From Acidobacteriaceae bacterium (GTDB lineage Bacteria > Acidobacteriota > Terriglobia > Terriglobales > SbA1): DNA of 6,662 nucleotides. The first letter of the stretch is position 1, and each line of letters begins with the position of its first letter. The stretch covers positions 4,455 to 11,116 of the forward strand of contig PMHI01000194.1 of assembly GCA_003156615.1 (NCBI GenBank), in the 5' to 3' direction. Below, one piece after another: positions 1-5,608 of this stretch. The position numbers and the translations under genes are program-made. The notes under the pieces were generated by a model that saw nothing but the letters and a program-made list of their open reading frames with translations, was not told where the DNA came from and ran no database searches.

Positions 1-2
1 CT

Positions 3-347
3 GCATGGACACTCCGACAGCAAAATGACGATGCTCTGTTTCGGAAGGTGATGCCCTTCACCTTCATCGCGATGATGCTTCTTCTCATGGCATCGATCTT
101 CCTCCTGCATGGTCGTTCCAGGATGGCTATGGTCGCCGCGACAGTTGCCGCGCTAGCGGTGATCATCGTGACCGCCGGGTGGGAAGTACCCATCAATAAT
201 GAAATTGTAAAGTGGATCCCCGGGCATGCGCCTGCCAACTGGACAAGTACCCGAGACAAGTGGCTTCACAACCACTGGGTAAGAACCTGGATCGGCGTAC
301 TGGCATTTGGCTGTGCGCTTCTCAGCACCCTACTGATTACTGACTAG
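3..347 (+). CDS. DUF1772 (anthrone-oxygenase-like) membrane protein, 5' partial
   Basis: This is the C-terminal part of a small membrane protein of the DUF1772 family. The frame is open to the left edge of the window with no stop, and the residues before the first possible start (GTG at 48, ATG at 51) read as ordinary protein (AWTLRQQNDDALFRKV), so the true start probably lies upstream. There is a hydrophobic segment around MPFTFIAMMLLLMASIFLL, a second around MVAATVAALAVIIVTA, and a last one at the C-terminus (WIGVLAFGCALLSTLLI). The family signature is clear between the last two: VPINNEI, then W, then RDKW...H..VRT. Some family members are called anthrone oxygenases in fungal polyketide pathways, but most bacterial members have no known role. 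The stop is 157 nt before the mlaE-like gene, so it is probably not part of that operon. Family assignment is from recalled motifs; function is unknown. Confidence 0.75.
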   Translation, partial: AWTLRQQNDDALFRKVMPFTFIAMMLLLMASIFLLHGRSRMAMVAATVAALAVIIVTAGWEVPINNEIVKWIPGHAPANWTSTRDKWLHNHWVRTWIGVLAFGCALLSTLLITD

Positions 348-504
348 TGCGGGGCGAAAGCGATCATCAGTTAAAAGATGGCCTGTCACCTGAACCGCAC
401 GGGAAGTTTGCAAAGTTTCGGAATGGCCAGCGATTATCACGGAAAACGCGATGGGCAACATATGGGCACCATAAGGGTGGAAGGCGGAGAGTCAGCGATG
501 TCCG

Positions 505-1269
505 ATGTTGAGAGACTTTTTCACATTTATTGGAAAAGTCAGCTGTTTTGGAGTCAAGGCATTGGTAGGTGCATTTCAGCCTCCGCTTGAATGGGAGTTC
601 TTCCTGGGTCAGATCGAGGAGATTGGCTGGCGTTCGCTCCCGCTCATTTTAGCGGCGGGTTTCGCTCTCGGTGTTGTGATGTCGATGCATACCCGGGGCA
701 CGCTGGTTCAGTTTGGTGCGGAAGCCATGATTCCGACTTTGCAATCGGGCGCGTTTTTCAATGAACTGGGGCCGTTGGTCACCGCATTGCTGGTGGCGGG
801 AAGAGTAGGCGCGGCCATTGGCGCTGGTTTAACGAATATGCGCGTTACCGAGCAGATCGACGCAATCGAGTCTTTGTCGGTGGACTCCTTCAAAATGCTC
901 GTGGTCACGCGGGTCGTCGCCTGCATTCTCGTTTTGCCGCTTTTGACTGTATTCATGGACTTCGCCAGTTTGGCCGGAGGATTTTTCTCTGAGCACCTCA
1001 CTTCCCACATCTCGCTGCAACTGTATATGAGTAGTGCTTTCAAGAACGTGGAATGGGCTAACTTCATTCCGCCCACGCTAAAGACCTGCGTTTTCGGCTT
1101 CATCATCGGCACCGTGTCGGGGTTTTTTGGATACACGACCAAGGAAGGGTCCCAAGGAGTCCAGCGGGCTGCCACGAACAGCGTGGTCCTATCCTCCCTC
1201 CTGATCATCGTGGTGGATGTCATTCTGGTGAAGGTCATCTTCTTTTTCTTTCCCGGGCAAGCCATATGA
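505..1269 (+). CDS. mlaE: MlaE-type ABC transporter permease
   Basis: Inner-membrane permease of an MCE/Mla lipid transport complex; the partners should be the ATPase and MCE protein that follow. The 254 residues match the usual family length. Several hydrophobic segments are visible (about 44-61, 132-158, 193-213 and 226-249). The family core is easy to read: ELGP at 87-90, LLVAGRVGAAI at 95-105, and MRVTEQIDAIE at 112-122. The C-terminal part has the typical GFFGYTTKEGSQGVQRA followed by a D-containing last helix. Oddity: the position after GAAIGA, where the family usually has Glu (AELG.M), is Gly108 here (AGLTNM). The start at 505 is the only ATG after the in-frame stop at 472, but the nearest purine-rich site (AAGGCGGAG, 481-489) is 15 nt away, which is long. 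The same site sits 8 nt from an out-of-frame ATG at 498. The stop overlaps the next start by ATGA. Confidence 0.93.
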   Translation: MLRDFFTFIGKVSCFGVKALVGAFQPPLEWEFFLGQIEEIGWRSLPLILAAGFALGVVMSMHTRGTLVQFGAEAMIPTLQSGAFFNELGPLVTALLVAGRVGAAIGAGLTNMRVTEQIDAIESLSVDSFKMLVVTRVVACILVLPLLTVFMDFASLAGGFFSEHLTSHISLQLYMSSAFKNVEWANFIPPTLKTCVFGFIIGTVSGFFGYTTKEGSQGVQRAATNSVVLSSLLIIVVDVILVKVIFFFFPGQAI

Positions 1270-2012
1270 GCGATCCGGTGGCGGTTGAGTTCCAGAACGT
1301 ATCCAAGAACTTCGGGAATAGAAAGGTCCTGGTCGACGTGTCGTTCAGCCTGGGCGAAGGCAAGGCGCTTTGCATCCTTGGACGCAGCGGCATGGGCAAG
1401 ACCGTCACTCTCAAATTAATGGATGGCCTGCTGAAGCCAGACAGCGGAAAAATTTGCATCGAGTCGGAAGACATCGCTCAAGTTGGCGAGAAAGATCTCT
1501 CTCGTGTTCGGCGCAAGATCGGCTTTCTCTTTCAAAGTGGCGCTCTGTTTGACTCGTTTACGGTGGGAGAGAACCTTGCTTTGCCGCTCCACCGCTTGGA
1601 CAAGACGAAGTCTTTACCCGAGATCAAGCGGGTCATAGACGAAACGCTGAAACGCGTTGGGCTCGATCACGACAAGGATAAGATGCCGGCCGAGCTTTCG
1701 GGAGGCATGAGCAAACGGGCGGGTCTGGCACGGGCCCTCGTCCTGAATCCAAAGCTGCTATTGGCCGATGAGCCTACCAGCGGGCTTGACCAGATCACCG
1801 CTTCAGAGATAGACAACCTTCTGATCAAAGTGAAGAAAGAGCTTCATACGACGCTCGTCATCGTCACCCATGATGTGCGGAGCGCGCGGAGAGTTGCCGA
1901 CCACATCGCCATACTCGACCAAGGGTGCCTGGTCGGCTTTGGCACGGCTTCTGAACTAGAGAAAAGCGACAACGAAGTCGTGCGACAACTTGTGTCGGAG
2001 TCCTGTATATGA
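1266..2012 (+). CDS. mlaF: MlaF-type ABC transporter ATP-binding protein
   Basis: Cytoplasmic ATPase that would drive the MlaE-type permease. All nucleotide-binding motifs are present in 248 residues: Walker A GRSGMGKT at 39-46, Q-loop Gln90 in FLFQSGALFDSFTVGEN, ABC signature LSGGM at 144-148, Walker B LLLADEP at 164-170 with Asp168 and Glu169, D-loop SGLD at 172-175, and the H-loop His202 in VTHD. The LSGGM.KR.GLARAL form and the GALFDS.TV.EN stretch are characteristic of the Mla/Ttg2A/Mce branch rather than other importers. After the D-loop the usual Pro (SGLDP) is Gln176. No good Shine-Dalgarno precedes the start, so translation probably relies on coupling through the 4-nt overlap with mlaE. 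It overlaps the MCE gene in the same way. Confidence 0.95.
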   Translation: MSDPVAVEFQNVSKNFGNRKVLVDVSFSLGEGKALCILGRSGMGKTVTLKLMDGLLKPDSGKICIESEDIAQVGEKDLSRVRRKIGFLFQSGALFDSFTVGENLALPLHRLDKTKSLPEIKRVIDETLKRVGLDHDKDKMPAELSGGMSKRAGLARALVLNPKLLLADEPTSGLDQITASEIDNLLIKVKKELHTTLVIVTHDVRSARRVADHIAILDQGCLVGFGTASELEKSDNEVVRQLVSESCI

Positions 2013-3376
2013 AGATCAATTATGCCGCCATCGGCGTATTCGTTTTTTCTGCTGTCGTGCTGTTCAGTGTCGGCTTGTTCCTGATCGGAAACAGCCACGA
2101 GGCCTTTAGCCATCATGTGGATTTCTTTACTGAACTGACCAACACGAACGGAATCTCACCAGGGTCTAAGGCAAAAGTCTCTGGTTTTAACGCGGGCCAG
2201 GTCAACGCAATTCAGATACCGGATCGTCCATCTGGCAAATTCAGGTTGAAGCTGCATGTGGATGACAAACTTCATAAGCTCATTCGCGAGGATTCGTTCG
2301 TAACGGTGGAATCCGACGGCCTTGTCGGAGACAAGTTCTTGCTGATCCATGATGGCAGCGACCAAGCTCAGCAGGCACCCGGCGGAGCGACACTGCGCGG
2401 CCAGGAACCCATCGAACTCTCCGCCGTGATTGCAAAGATGACGGGCGTAATGGATCAGGCAAATGCCACCATGGGAGATATAAGGACCAAAGCCGATGGC
2501 ACGCTCGATGTAATTAGCGCAACTATCAACAACGCGAACGGAATCGTGGACGACATGCGGAGTGGAAAGGGTACGGTAGGCATGCTGCTCACCGACCAGC
2601 AAACATCGAACTCGGTAAAAGCAGCGGTGGGGAATGCGCAGCAGGCCACCGCCAATTTGGATCAGGTATCCGTTCAGGCGACGCAGGTGATGACAGACTT
2701 CCAGTCGCGAGGCCTCCCCCAGAAAGCTGAGGACACCCTAAACAACGCAAAGGACGCCTCCCGGAATCTTGATCAAACCTCCCGGCAACTGAATGTAGCC
2801 TTGAACGAGGCGCTGGGTCCTGACCGCGCCGGTGATAACGCCGCGGAGAATATCAGGGAATCCCTGGCGAATGTAAATCTCGCAACCGCCAACATGGCTG
2901 AAGATACCGAGGCCCTCAAACACGAGTTTTTCTTCCGGGGATTTTTCAAAAAGAGAGGCTTTTATAGTTTGCAAGAGCTGACTCCCGATCAATATCGCAG
3001 CAACTCTTACTTCGAAAGCCAAAGAAACCAACGCGCTTGGCTGAATGCGACGGATGCGTTCGCGACGGACGCCAAAGGGAATGAAGTCCTTTCCCCTGCA
3101 GGTGAGCAGCAAATCGATCAGATCATCGGCACCGTCAAAAACTCGGTCATCGACCAACCAATTATCGTCGAAGGTTATTCGAATCAGATTTTGGTCGCCG
3201 ATGAAATGGTTGCATCAAGGTCTCGTTCGATACTGGTCGCGCATTACCTTGAGGAGCACTTCCATCTCAGCGCCAGGAACATCGGGCTGATGCCGCTGAA
3301 TGCTACCGCGCCTGCGTCTTCCGGCAAAACCTCTTGGAACGGCGCTTGCGTCGTACTACTCGCTGGAGTGAAATGA
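2009..3376 (+). CDS. mlaD: MlaD-type MCE protein with degenerate OmpA-like C-terminus
   Basis: Substrate-binding MCE protein of the lipid transport complex, anchored in the inner membrane and reaching into the periplasm. Layout of the 455 residues: one N-terminal transmembrane helix (about 5-27); an MCE domain (about 36-115) with the hallmark GISPGSKAKVSGFNAGQV at 48-65 and SDGLVGDKFLLI at 102-113; a long Ala/Asn/Gln-rich helical stretch (about 138-305), probably coiled coil, with the GTVGMLLTD motif at 188-196; then FFFRGFFKKRGFYS at 307-320. The last 110 residues (SPAGEQQIDQII, IIVEGYSN at 385-392, ASRSRSILVAHYL at 402-414, MPLNA) look like a divergent OmpA-like fold. It is longer than E. 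coli MlaD (about 180 residues) but similar to long MCE proteins elsewhere. GGAG at 1997-2000 is 8 nt from the start, and the start overlaps mlaF by ATGA. The MCE call is firm; the OmpA-like call is inference. Confidence 0.9.
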   Translation: MKINYAAIGVFVFSAVVLFSVGLFLIGNSHEAFSHHVDFFTELTNTNGISPGSKAKVSGFNAGQVNAIQIPDRPSGKFRLKLHVDDKLHKLIREDSFVTVESDGLVGDKFLLIHDGSDQAQQAPGGATLRGQEPIELSAVIAKMTGVMDQANATMGDIRTKADGTLDVISATINNANGIVDDMRSGKGTVGMLLTDQQTSNSVKAAVGNAQQATANLDQVSVQATQVMTDFQSRGLPQKAEDTLNNAKDASRNLDQTSRQLNVALNEALGPDRAGDNAAENIRESLANVNLATANMAEDTEALKHEFFFRGFFKKRGFYSLQELTPDQYRSNSYFESQRNQRAWLNATDAFATDAKGNEVLSPAGEQQIDQIIGTVKNSVIDQPIIVEGYSNQILVADEMVASRSRSILVAHYLEEHFHLSARNIGLMPLNATAPASSGKTSWNGACVVLLAGVK

Positions 3377-3440
3377 ACTTAAATTCCGGAAGATGATGTT
3401 AGGGAGCCTGCAGCCGTACGAATTGTTTGGTTGTGCGGAG

Positions 3441-3575
3441 TTACACGTGTAGCGGAAGCACATCCTGGGGCACAATTCCCATTGCGTCTGCGCCCTGTTG
3501 CTTCAATGCAATCCGAATCGATGAGTAGGCATCAGCAACGAAATGAAACTGCGGAACGGTCGCGAATATCTCGAA
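3441..3575 (-). pseudogene. Possible decayed C-terminal gene fragment, minus strand
   Basis: After an in-frame TGA (complement of 3576-3578) the minus strand reads 44 residues that look like a real protein end: FEIFATVPQFHFVADAYSS, then IRIALKQQGADAMGIVPQDV, then LPLHV and a TAA at 3443-3441. There is no start codon at its head. The pattern FVADAY..I.IAL.......GIVP vaguely recalls the C-terminal DJ-1/PfpI-like domain of large-subunit catalases, where a [FY]..[DE]AY.H.K.IA segment is followed by a GIV-type stretch. This is a memory-based impression only. The open length itself could arise by chance. It lies downstream of mocA on the same strand and runs tail to tail with the MCE gene. The rest of 3377-3658 shows nothing I can assign, and no clear terminator for the MCE operon. 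Confidence 0.2.
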
Positions 3576-3658
3576 TCACAATGAGTAAGCGCTCAGAGCG
3601 GCATTCGGCGACCGACGCACGACGCCATCAGGCAGAAATCTTCGCCCAGTACACCTGA

Positions 3659-4252
3659 TCATCTTGCGCCAATTTGATCGGATGAGTCTATATCGAAGCC
3701 TGCCTCAGGTAGGGAAAAAGTCGCTACTCCGGAGATGCAGCGCAGAAGCGGCCCAGCCCCCCGGTCACCCTCCAGTGCCATCAACTGCGGAAACAATTCG
3801 ATAGAAATGATGGCTGGTACTCCGATGGTGTCGGAATAAGCGGCGGCGAGCGCCAGGGGCATATCAACGTGCCATTGATCAATCATTGTCTTCAGTTGAA
3901 CATGGGTAACCAGCGGCTGGTCGCAGGTGGTAATGAGCACCGCCCCAATCGATTTGGCCGAAATATATTGTAAGCCGACCTTTATGGTTGAAGACATTCC
4001 CTGCGCTGCATCTTCATTAATCACGAACGGGAACCCCAGTCGTATCAGAAGTTCCTGATGCGCTTCGGCATCCGGCCTGAGAACGGCTACCAGAGGCTCT
4101 GCGCCGGATTCTTTGAGCGCGGCTGCGGCTCGCTGCAAGAGGGTCATTCCTCTGAACCGGGCCGTTTGTTTGTCGCCTCGAAAACGGCGGGATCGACCTG
4201 CCGCCAACAATATTCCGCCGACCCGCATAAACACCTTGGAAGTATCGTGCAT
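3659..4252 (-). CDS. mocA: Molybdenum cofactor cytidylyltransferase (MocA-like NTP transferase)
   Basis: Cytoplasmic nucleotidyltransferase of the MobA-like NTP transferase family. MocA members join CTP to molybdopterin-Mo to make the cytosine dinucleotide cofactor used by hydroxylases such as the one encoded to the right. In 197 residues: nucleotide-binding loop LAAGRSRRFRGDKQ at 16-29, EDAAQGMSSTIKVGL at 80-94, the metal-binding region TTCDQPL at 108-114, GVPAI at 144-148, GDRGAGPLL at 162-170 and DIDSSD at 187-192. The order and the GMSS...GL and GVPAI motifs favour MocA over the GTP-using MobA. Oddity: the Gly expected three residues before the loop Lys (R-M/F-G) is Arg25. An internal ATG at 4228 gives MRVGGILLAAG, has an AAGG site 5 nt away, and may be the true start (189 residues). 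It is divergent from the hydroxylase operon and convergent with the mla genes. Homologues acting on other cofactors exist, so the exact role is inferred from context. Confidence 0.85.
   Translation of the reverse strand: MHDTSKVFMRVGGILLAAGRSRRFRGDKQTARFRGMTLLQRAAAALKESGAEPLVAVLRPDAEAHQELLIRLGFPFVINEDAAQGMSSTIKVGLQYISAKSIGAVLITTCDQPLVTHVQLKTMIDQWHVDMPLALAAAYSDTIGVPAIISIELFPQLMALEGDRGAGPLLRCISGVATFSLPEAGFDIDSSDQIGAR
4232..4237 (-). promoter_or_regulatory. Ribosome binding site favouring the internal mocA start
   Basis: On the minus strand this reads AAGGTG, with the AAGG core 5 nt before the ATG at 4228-4226. The farther ATG at 4252-4250 has no comparable site just upstream (it follows GCTCGGTAA). 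Starting at 4228 places the LAAG loop eight residues from Met1, the usual distance in this family. This favours the shorter protein but does not prove it. Confidence 0.4.
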
Positions 4253-4266
4253 TTACCGAGCTTAGC

Positions 4267-4326
4267 CTAAACGGCCGTGCCGATTTGCGCCCCGTTGGCT
4301 TTAAGGAGTTTATCTGATGAGTCCAT
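4267..4326 (-). CDS. Possible 19-residue leader peptide upstream of mocA
   Basis: A short minus-strand frame, MDSSDKLLKANGAQIGTAV, starts at ATG 4326-4324 and ends at TAG 4269-4267, 14 nt before the first mocA ATG. An AGAGGA site (complement of 4331-4336) lies 4 nt before the start, a good ribosome binding site for so small a frame. It could be a leader peptide coupled to mocA, a remnant of a lost gene, or chance. No function is recognised. It overlaps the plus-strand small frame at 4317-4388. Confidence 0.2.
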   Translation of the reverse strand: MDSSDKLLKANGAQIGTAV

Positions 4327-4388
4327 GTTGTCCTCTGCACTGCTTCGATGCGGGGAAGGGCCGTAACCGGCCATCATCCGAAAGATGA
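4317..4388 (+). CDS. Possible 23-residue Cys-containing small ORF
   Basis: A plus-strand frame encoding MSPCCPLHCF followed by DAGKGRNRPSSER begins at ATG 4317 with a near-ideal Shine-Dalgarno AAGGAG at 4303-4308, 8 nt upstream, and ends at TGA 4386-4388. Three of the first nine residues are Cys. It is antisense to the tiny frame at 4267-4326 and to the last codons of the TetR-like remnant. Without conservation data it may be chance; only the ribosome binding site supports it. Confidence 0.2.
   Translation: MSPCCPLHCFDAGKGRNRPSSER
4359..4372. repeat. Short GC hairpin GGCCG-TAAC-CGGCC
   Basis: A perfect 5-bp stem with a 4-nt loop, just beyond the stop of the minus-strand TetR-like fragment. 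No T-run follows on either strand (the minus strand continues CTTCCCC), so it is at best a weak or residual terminator of that fragment. Confidence 0.35.
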
Positions 4389-4553
4389 CAGGCCAAACAG
4401 AAGGTCGAGAACGAGTTCCTTATTCACCGTGCTGTAGATCTCTCCCCGCTTCACGGCGCGACCCAAAAGTTTCGCCCACTGCGTGATCGCTCCAGCGTTG
4501 CGCTGGCGCAAATCAATTTTGCGGCACTGGACGATATGAGTGGTCTGTTTTGC
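4374..4553 (-). pseudogene. TetR-family regulator remnant (C-terminal domain fragment)
   Basis: Between an in-frame TGA (complement of 4554-4556) and the terminal TGA at 4376-4374, the minus strand encodes 59 residues. The last forty read like a TetR ligand-binding domain end: ITQWAKLLGRAVKRGEIY then STVNKELVLDLLFGLSSFG. The family pattern is a basic run, then ..I..RAV.RGE.....D.EL.LDLL.GP..YR. Here RAVKRGEI (residues 32-39) and ELVLDLLFG (46-54) fit closely. The helix-turn-helix N-terminal domain is missing: I see no continuation in any minus-strand frame up to 4695. The end also diverges just after LFG, where family members normally continue. This suggests a fragment that lost both ends, perhaps the former regulator of the neighbouring hydroxylase or of a removed gene. 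Identification is from recalled family patterns. Confidence 0.55.
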
Positions 4554-4564
4554 TCAGTCCCGCA

Positions 4565-4582
4565 CCCATACCCATAGCCATA
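4565..4582. repeat. Triple hexamer repeat (C/G)CCATA
   Basis: Three adjacent 6-bp units, CCCATA CCCATA GCCATA, sit between the TetR-like fragment and the inverted repeat, about 115 nt before the FAD subunit start. The regular spacing could be a protein-binding array or a small slippage product. Nothing else supports a role. Confidence 0.4.
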
Positions 4583-4601
4583 CTGTGCGCTCATCGATAC
4601 A

Positions 4602-4620
4602 GAGTCTGCATTCCAGACTC
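4602..4620. promoter_or_regulatory. Perfect 7-bp inverted repeat, candidate operator
   Basis: GAGTCTG, a 5-nt spacer CATTC, then CAGACTC: an exact inverted repeat of 7 bp per arm (19 bp overall) centred about 85 nt before the FAD subunit start. The size and symmetry suit a dimeric regulator such as a TetR-family protein, and a TetR-like remnant lies next to it. No T-run follows, so it is not a terminator. A hairpin in the 5' leader is the alternative. Regulatory role is inference. Confidence 0.35.
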
Positions 4621-4683
4621 CGACGGAATTTCCTATTCTGGTCGATGTTGAAAAGCCGCAGAGCGCCCTTAGTGCAACCGAGC

Positions 4684-4691
4684 AAGAGGAG
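4684..4691 (+). promoter_or_regulatory. Ribosome binding site deciding the FAD subunit start
   Basis: AAGAGGAG ends 4 nt before ATG 4696. It selects this start over in-frame upstream codons back to 4540, whose translation (Arg/Ser/His-rich) does not resemble the family N-terminus, whereas MTIAAFSYHDPTSLPEAL does. Confidence 0.7.
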
Positions 4692-4695
4692 ACTC

Positions 4696-5607
4696 ATGAC
4701 AATTGCCGCGTTTTCTTATCACGATCCTACTAGCCTCCCCGAGGCCCTGCAGCTCTTGGAGAAGCTTGACGACGCAAAGCCACTAGCGGGGGGCCAGTCG
4801 CTAGTGCCTTACTTGTTCTTTCGGATGCAGCGCCACCGCCATTTGATAGATCTGAACAACATTCCGGAGCTCTCGTATTGCTCGACGGAGCAGGGCTTCC
4901 TGCGTATTGGCGCGATGGCGCGGCAGCGCACTCTGCTTGAATCGAAGCTGATTGGCGAGGTTTGTCCGATCCTGCAGGACGCCCTTCACCTGATCGGGCA
5001 TCAGGCGACGCGCACACGAGGAACGATTGGCGGCAGTTTGTGCAATATGGACCCGAGCGCCGAGCTTTTCGGCGTGGCGGCGCTTCATAATGCCACTCTT
5101 CGCGTGCGGAGCTCTCGCGGAGAGCGCGAAATCGGAGTGAGCGACTGGGCTGAGACGTTCATGAAACCATCGATGGCCGCAGACGAGATGCTCTGTGAGA
5201 TCAGGTGGAAACTTTGGCCAAAAGGACATGGGCATGCTTTCCAGGAATTTTCGAAGCGCCACCACGATTATGCAATCGTAGCCAGCGGAGCGCTTATGAC
5301 TCACGATGGAGACGGCAAGATCAAGCAGGTCTCATTGATGGTGATCGGCCTCGGCATCAAGCCGACTCGATTGACCGAAGCCGAAGAGATGCTCACGGGC
5401 AAAGCACCCACAGCGGAACTTTTTGCCAAGGCAGCCAAGAGCGTCCGCCAATACGAGCTATTCCCGGAAGAATTCGCTAATCAGGGCTATCCGCGTCGCT
5501 TCGTTTCCGCGCAATTTCGCCACCACTTGGGCGAGGTGTATGCGCGGCGGGTTATGGAAGCCGCCTGGCAGCGCGCTATCGGGCAAGAGGCAGGGGGGCC
5601 GAAGTAA
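4696..5607 (+). CDS. FAD-binding (medium, CoxM-like) subunit of a molybdenum hydroxylase
   Basis: Medium subunit of a xanthine dehydrogenase / CO dehydrogenase family enzyme; it carries FAD and passes electrons from the Fe-S clusters to an acceptor. The 303 residues fit the usual length. The first FAD motif is AGGQSLVPYLFFRM at 31-44 (family AGGQSL.P...R). The second is TRTRGTIGGSLCNMDPSAEL at 105-124 (family RNRGT.GG.L...DP..E). The C-terminal domain begins around FQEFSKRHHDYAIVASGALM (182-201), matching the F.E...R..DYA...A pattern. The N-terminal FSYHDPTSLPEAL is typical. It is the first gene of an M-S-L operon, with the next start 1 nt after its stop, and is divergent from mocA. Motifs identify the subunit, not the substrate, so I give no gene symbol. 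Confidence 0.92.
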   Translation: MTIAAFSYHDPTSLPEALQLLEKLDDAKPLAGGQSLVPYLFFRMQRHRHLIDLNNIPELSYCSTEQGFLRIGAMARQRTLLESKLIGEVCPILQDALHLIGHQATRTRGTIGGSLCNMDPSAELFGVAALHNATLRVRSSRGEREIGVSDWAETFMKPSMAADEMLCEIRWKLWPKGHGHAFQEFSKRHHDYAIVASGALMTHDGDGKIKQVSLMVIGLGIKPTRLTEAEEMLTGKAPTAELFAKAAKSVRQYELFPEEFANQGYPRRFVSAQFRHHLGEVYARRVMEAAWQRAIGQEAGGPK

Positions 5608-5608
5608 T

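Larger units (their letters stand above)
4253..4695. other. Intergenic region between mocA and the hydroxylase operon, with gene debris
   Basis: A 443-nt stretch with no confident intact gene. It must contain the start signals for the divergent mocA and hydroxylase operons. From left to right it holds a tiny minus-strand frame (4267-4326), a tiny plus-strand frame (4317-4388), a short GC hairpin (4359-4372), a minus-strand TetR-like C-terminal fragment (4374-4553), a triple CCATA repeat (4565-4582), a perfect 7-bp inverted repeat (4602-4620) and the ribosome binding site of the FAD subunit gene. I could not find a convincing -35/-10 pair or sigma-54 site for either direction. Confidence 0.6.

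Noticed and set aside
408..437. Possible promoter TTGCAA-N18-GATTAT upstream of mlaE
   Set aside because: Only four of six positions match in each box; such matches are expected by chance in this length.
378..590. Plus-strand open frame of 70 codons before mlaE
   Set aside because: Composition is not protein-like in its first part, no good ribosome site precedes 378, and most of its end overlaps mlaE in another frame. Only the ATG at 498 is kept as a start-site question.
708..1265. Long 185-codon minus-strand frame inside mlaE
   Set aside because: Shadow of mlaE codon usage; no recognisable protein features.
2156..3157. Several minus-strand open frames inside the MCE gene
   Set aside because: They lie wholly within a clearly coding gene and show no family motif or ribosome site.
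3431..3658. Plus-strand 75-codon frame after the MCE gene
   Set aside because: Arg/Ser/His/Gln-rich composition without hydrophobic core or motif; the minus-strand reading of the same DNA looks more protein-like.
4498..4511. Palindrome TTGCGCTGGCGCAA inside the TetR-like fragment
   Set aside because: Only a 2-nt spacer, no T-run, and within former coding sequence; likely chance.
4540..4695. N-terminal extension of the FAD subunit
   Set aside because: The extra 52 residues (RTHTHSHTVRSS type) do not fit the family, and the strong ribosome site sits before ATG 4696.
5111..5125. Hairpin GCTCTC-GCG-GAGAGC
   Set aside because: Lies inside well-conserved FAD subunit coding sequence with no terminator features.
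5423..5608. N-terminal extension of the [2Fe-2S] subunit into the FAD gene
   Set aside because: It would overlap conserved FAD subunit sequence by 62 codons; ATG 5609 directly after the stop gives the normal family N-terminus.
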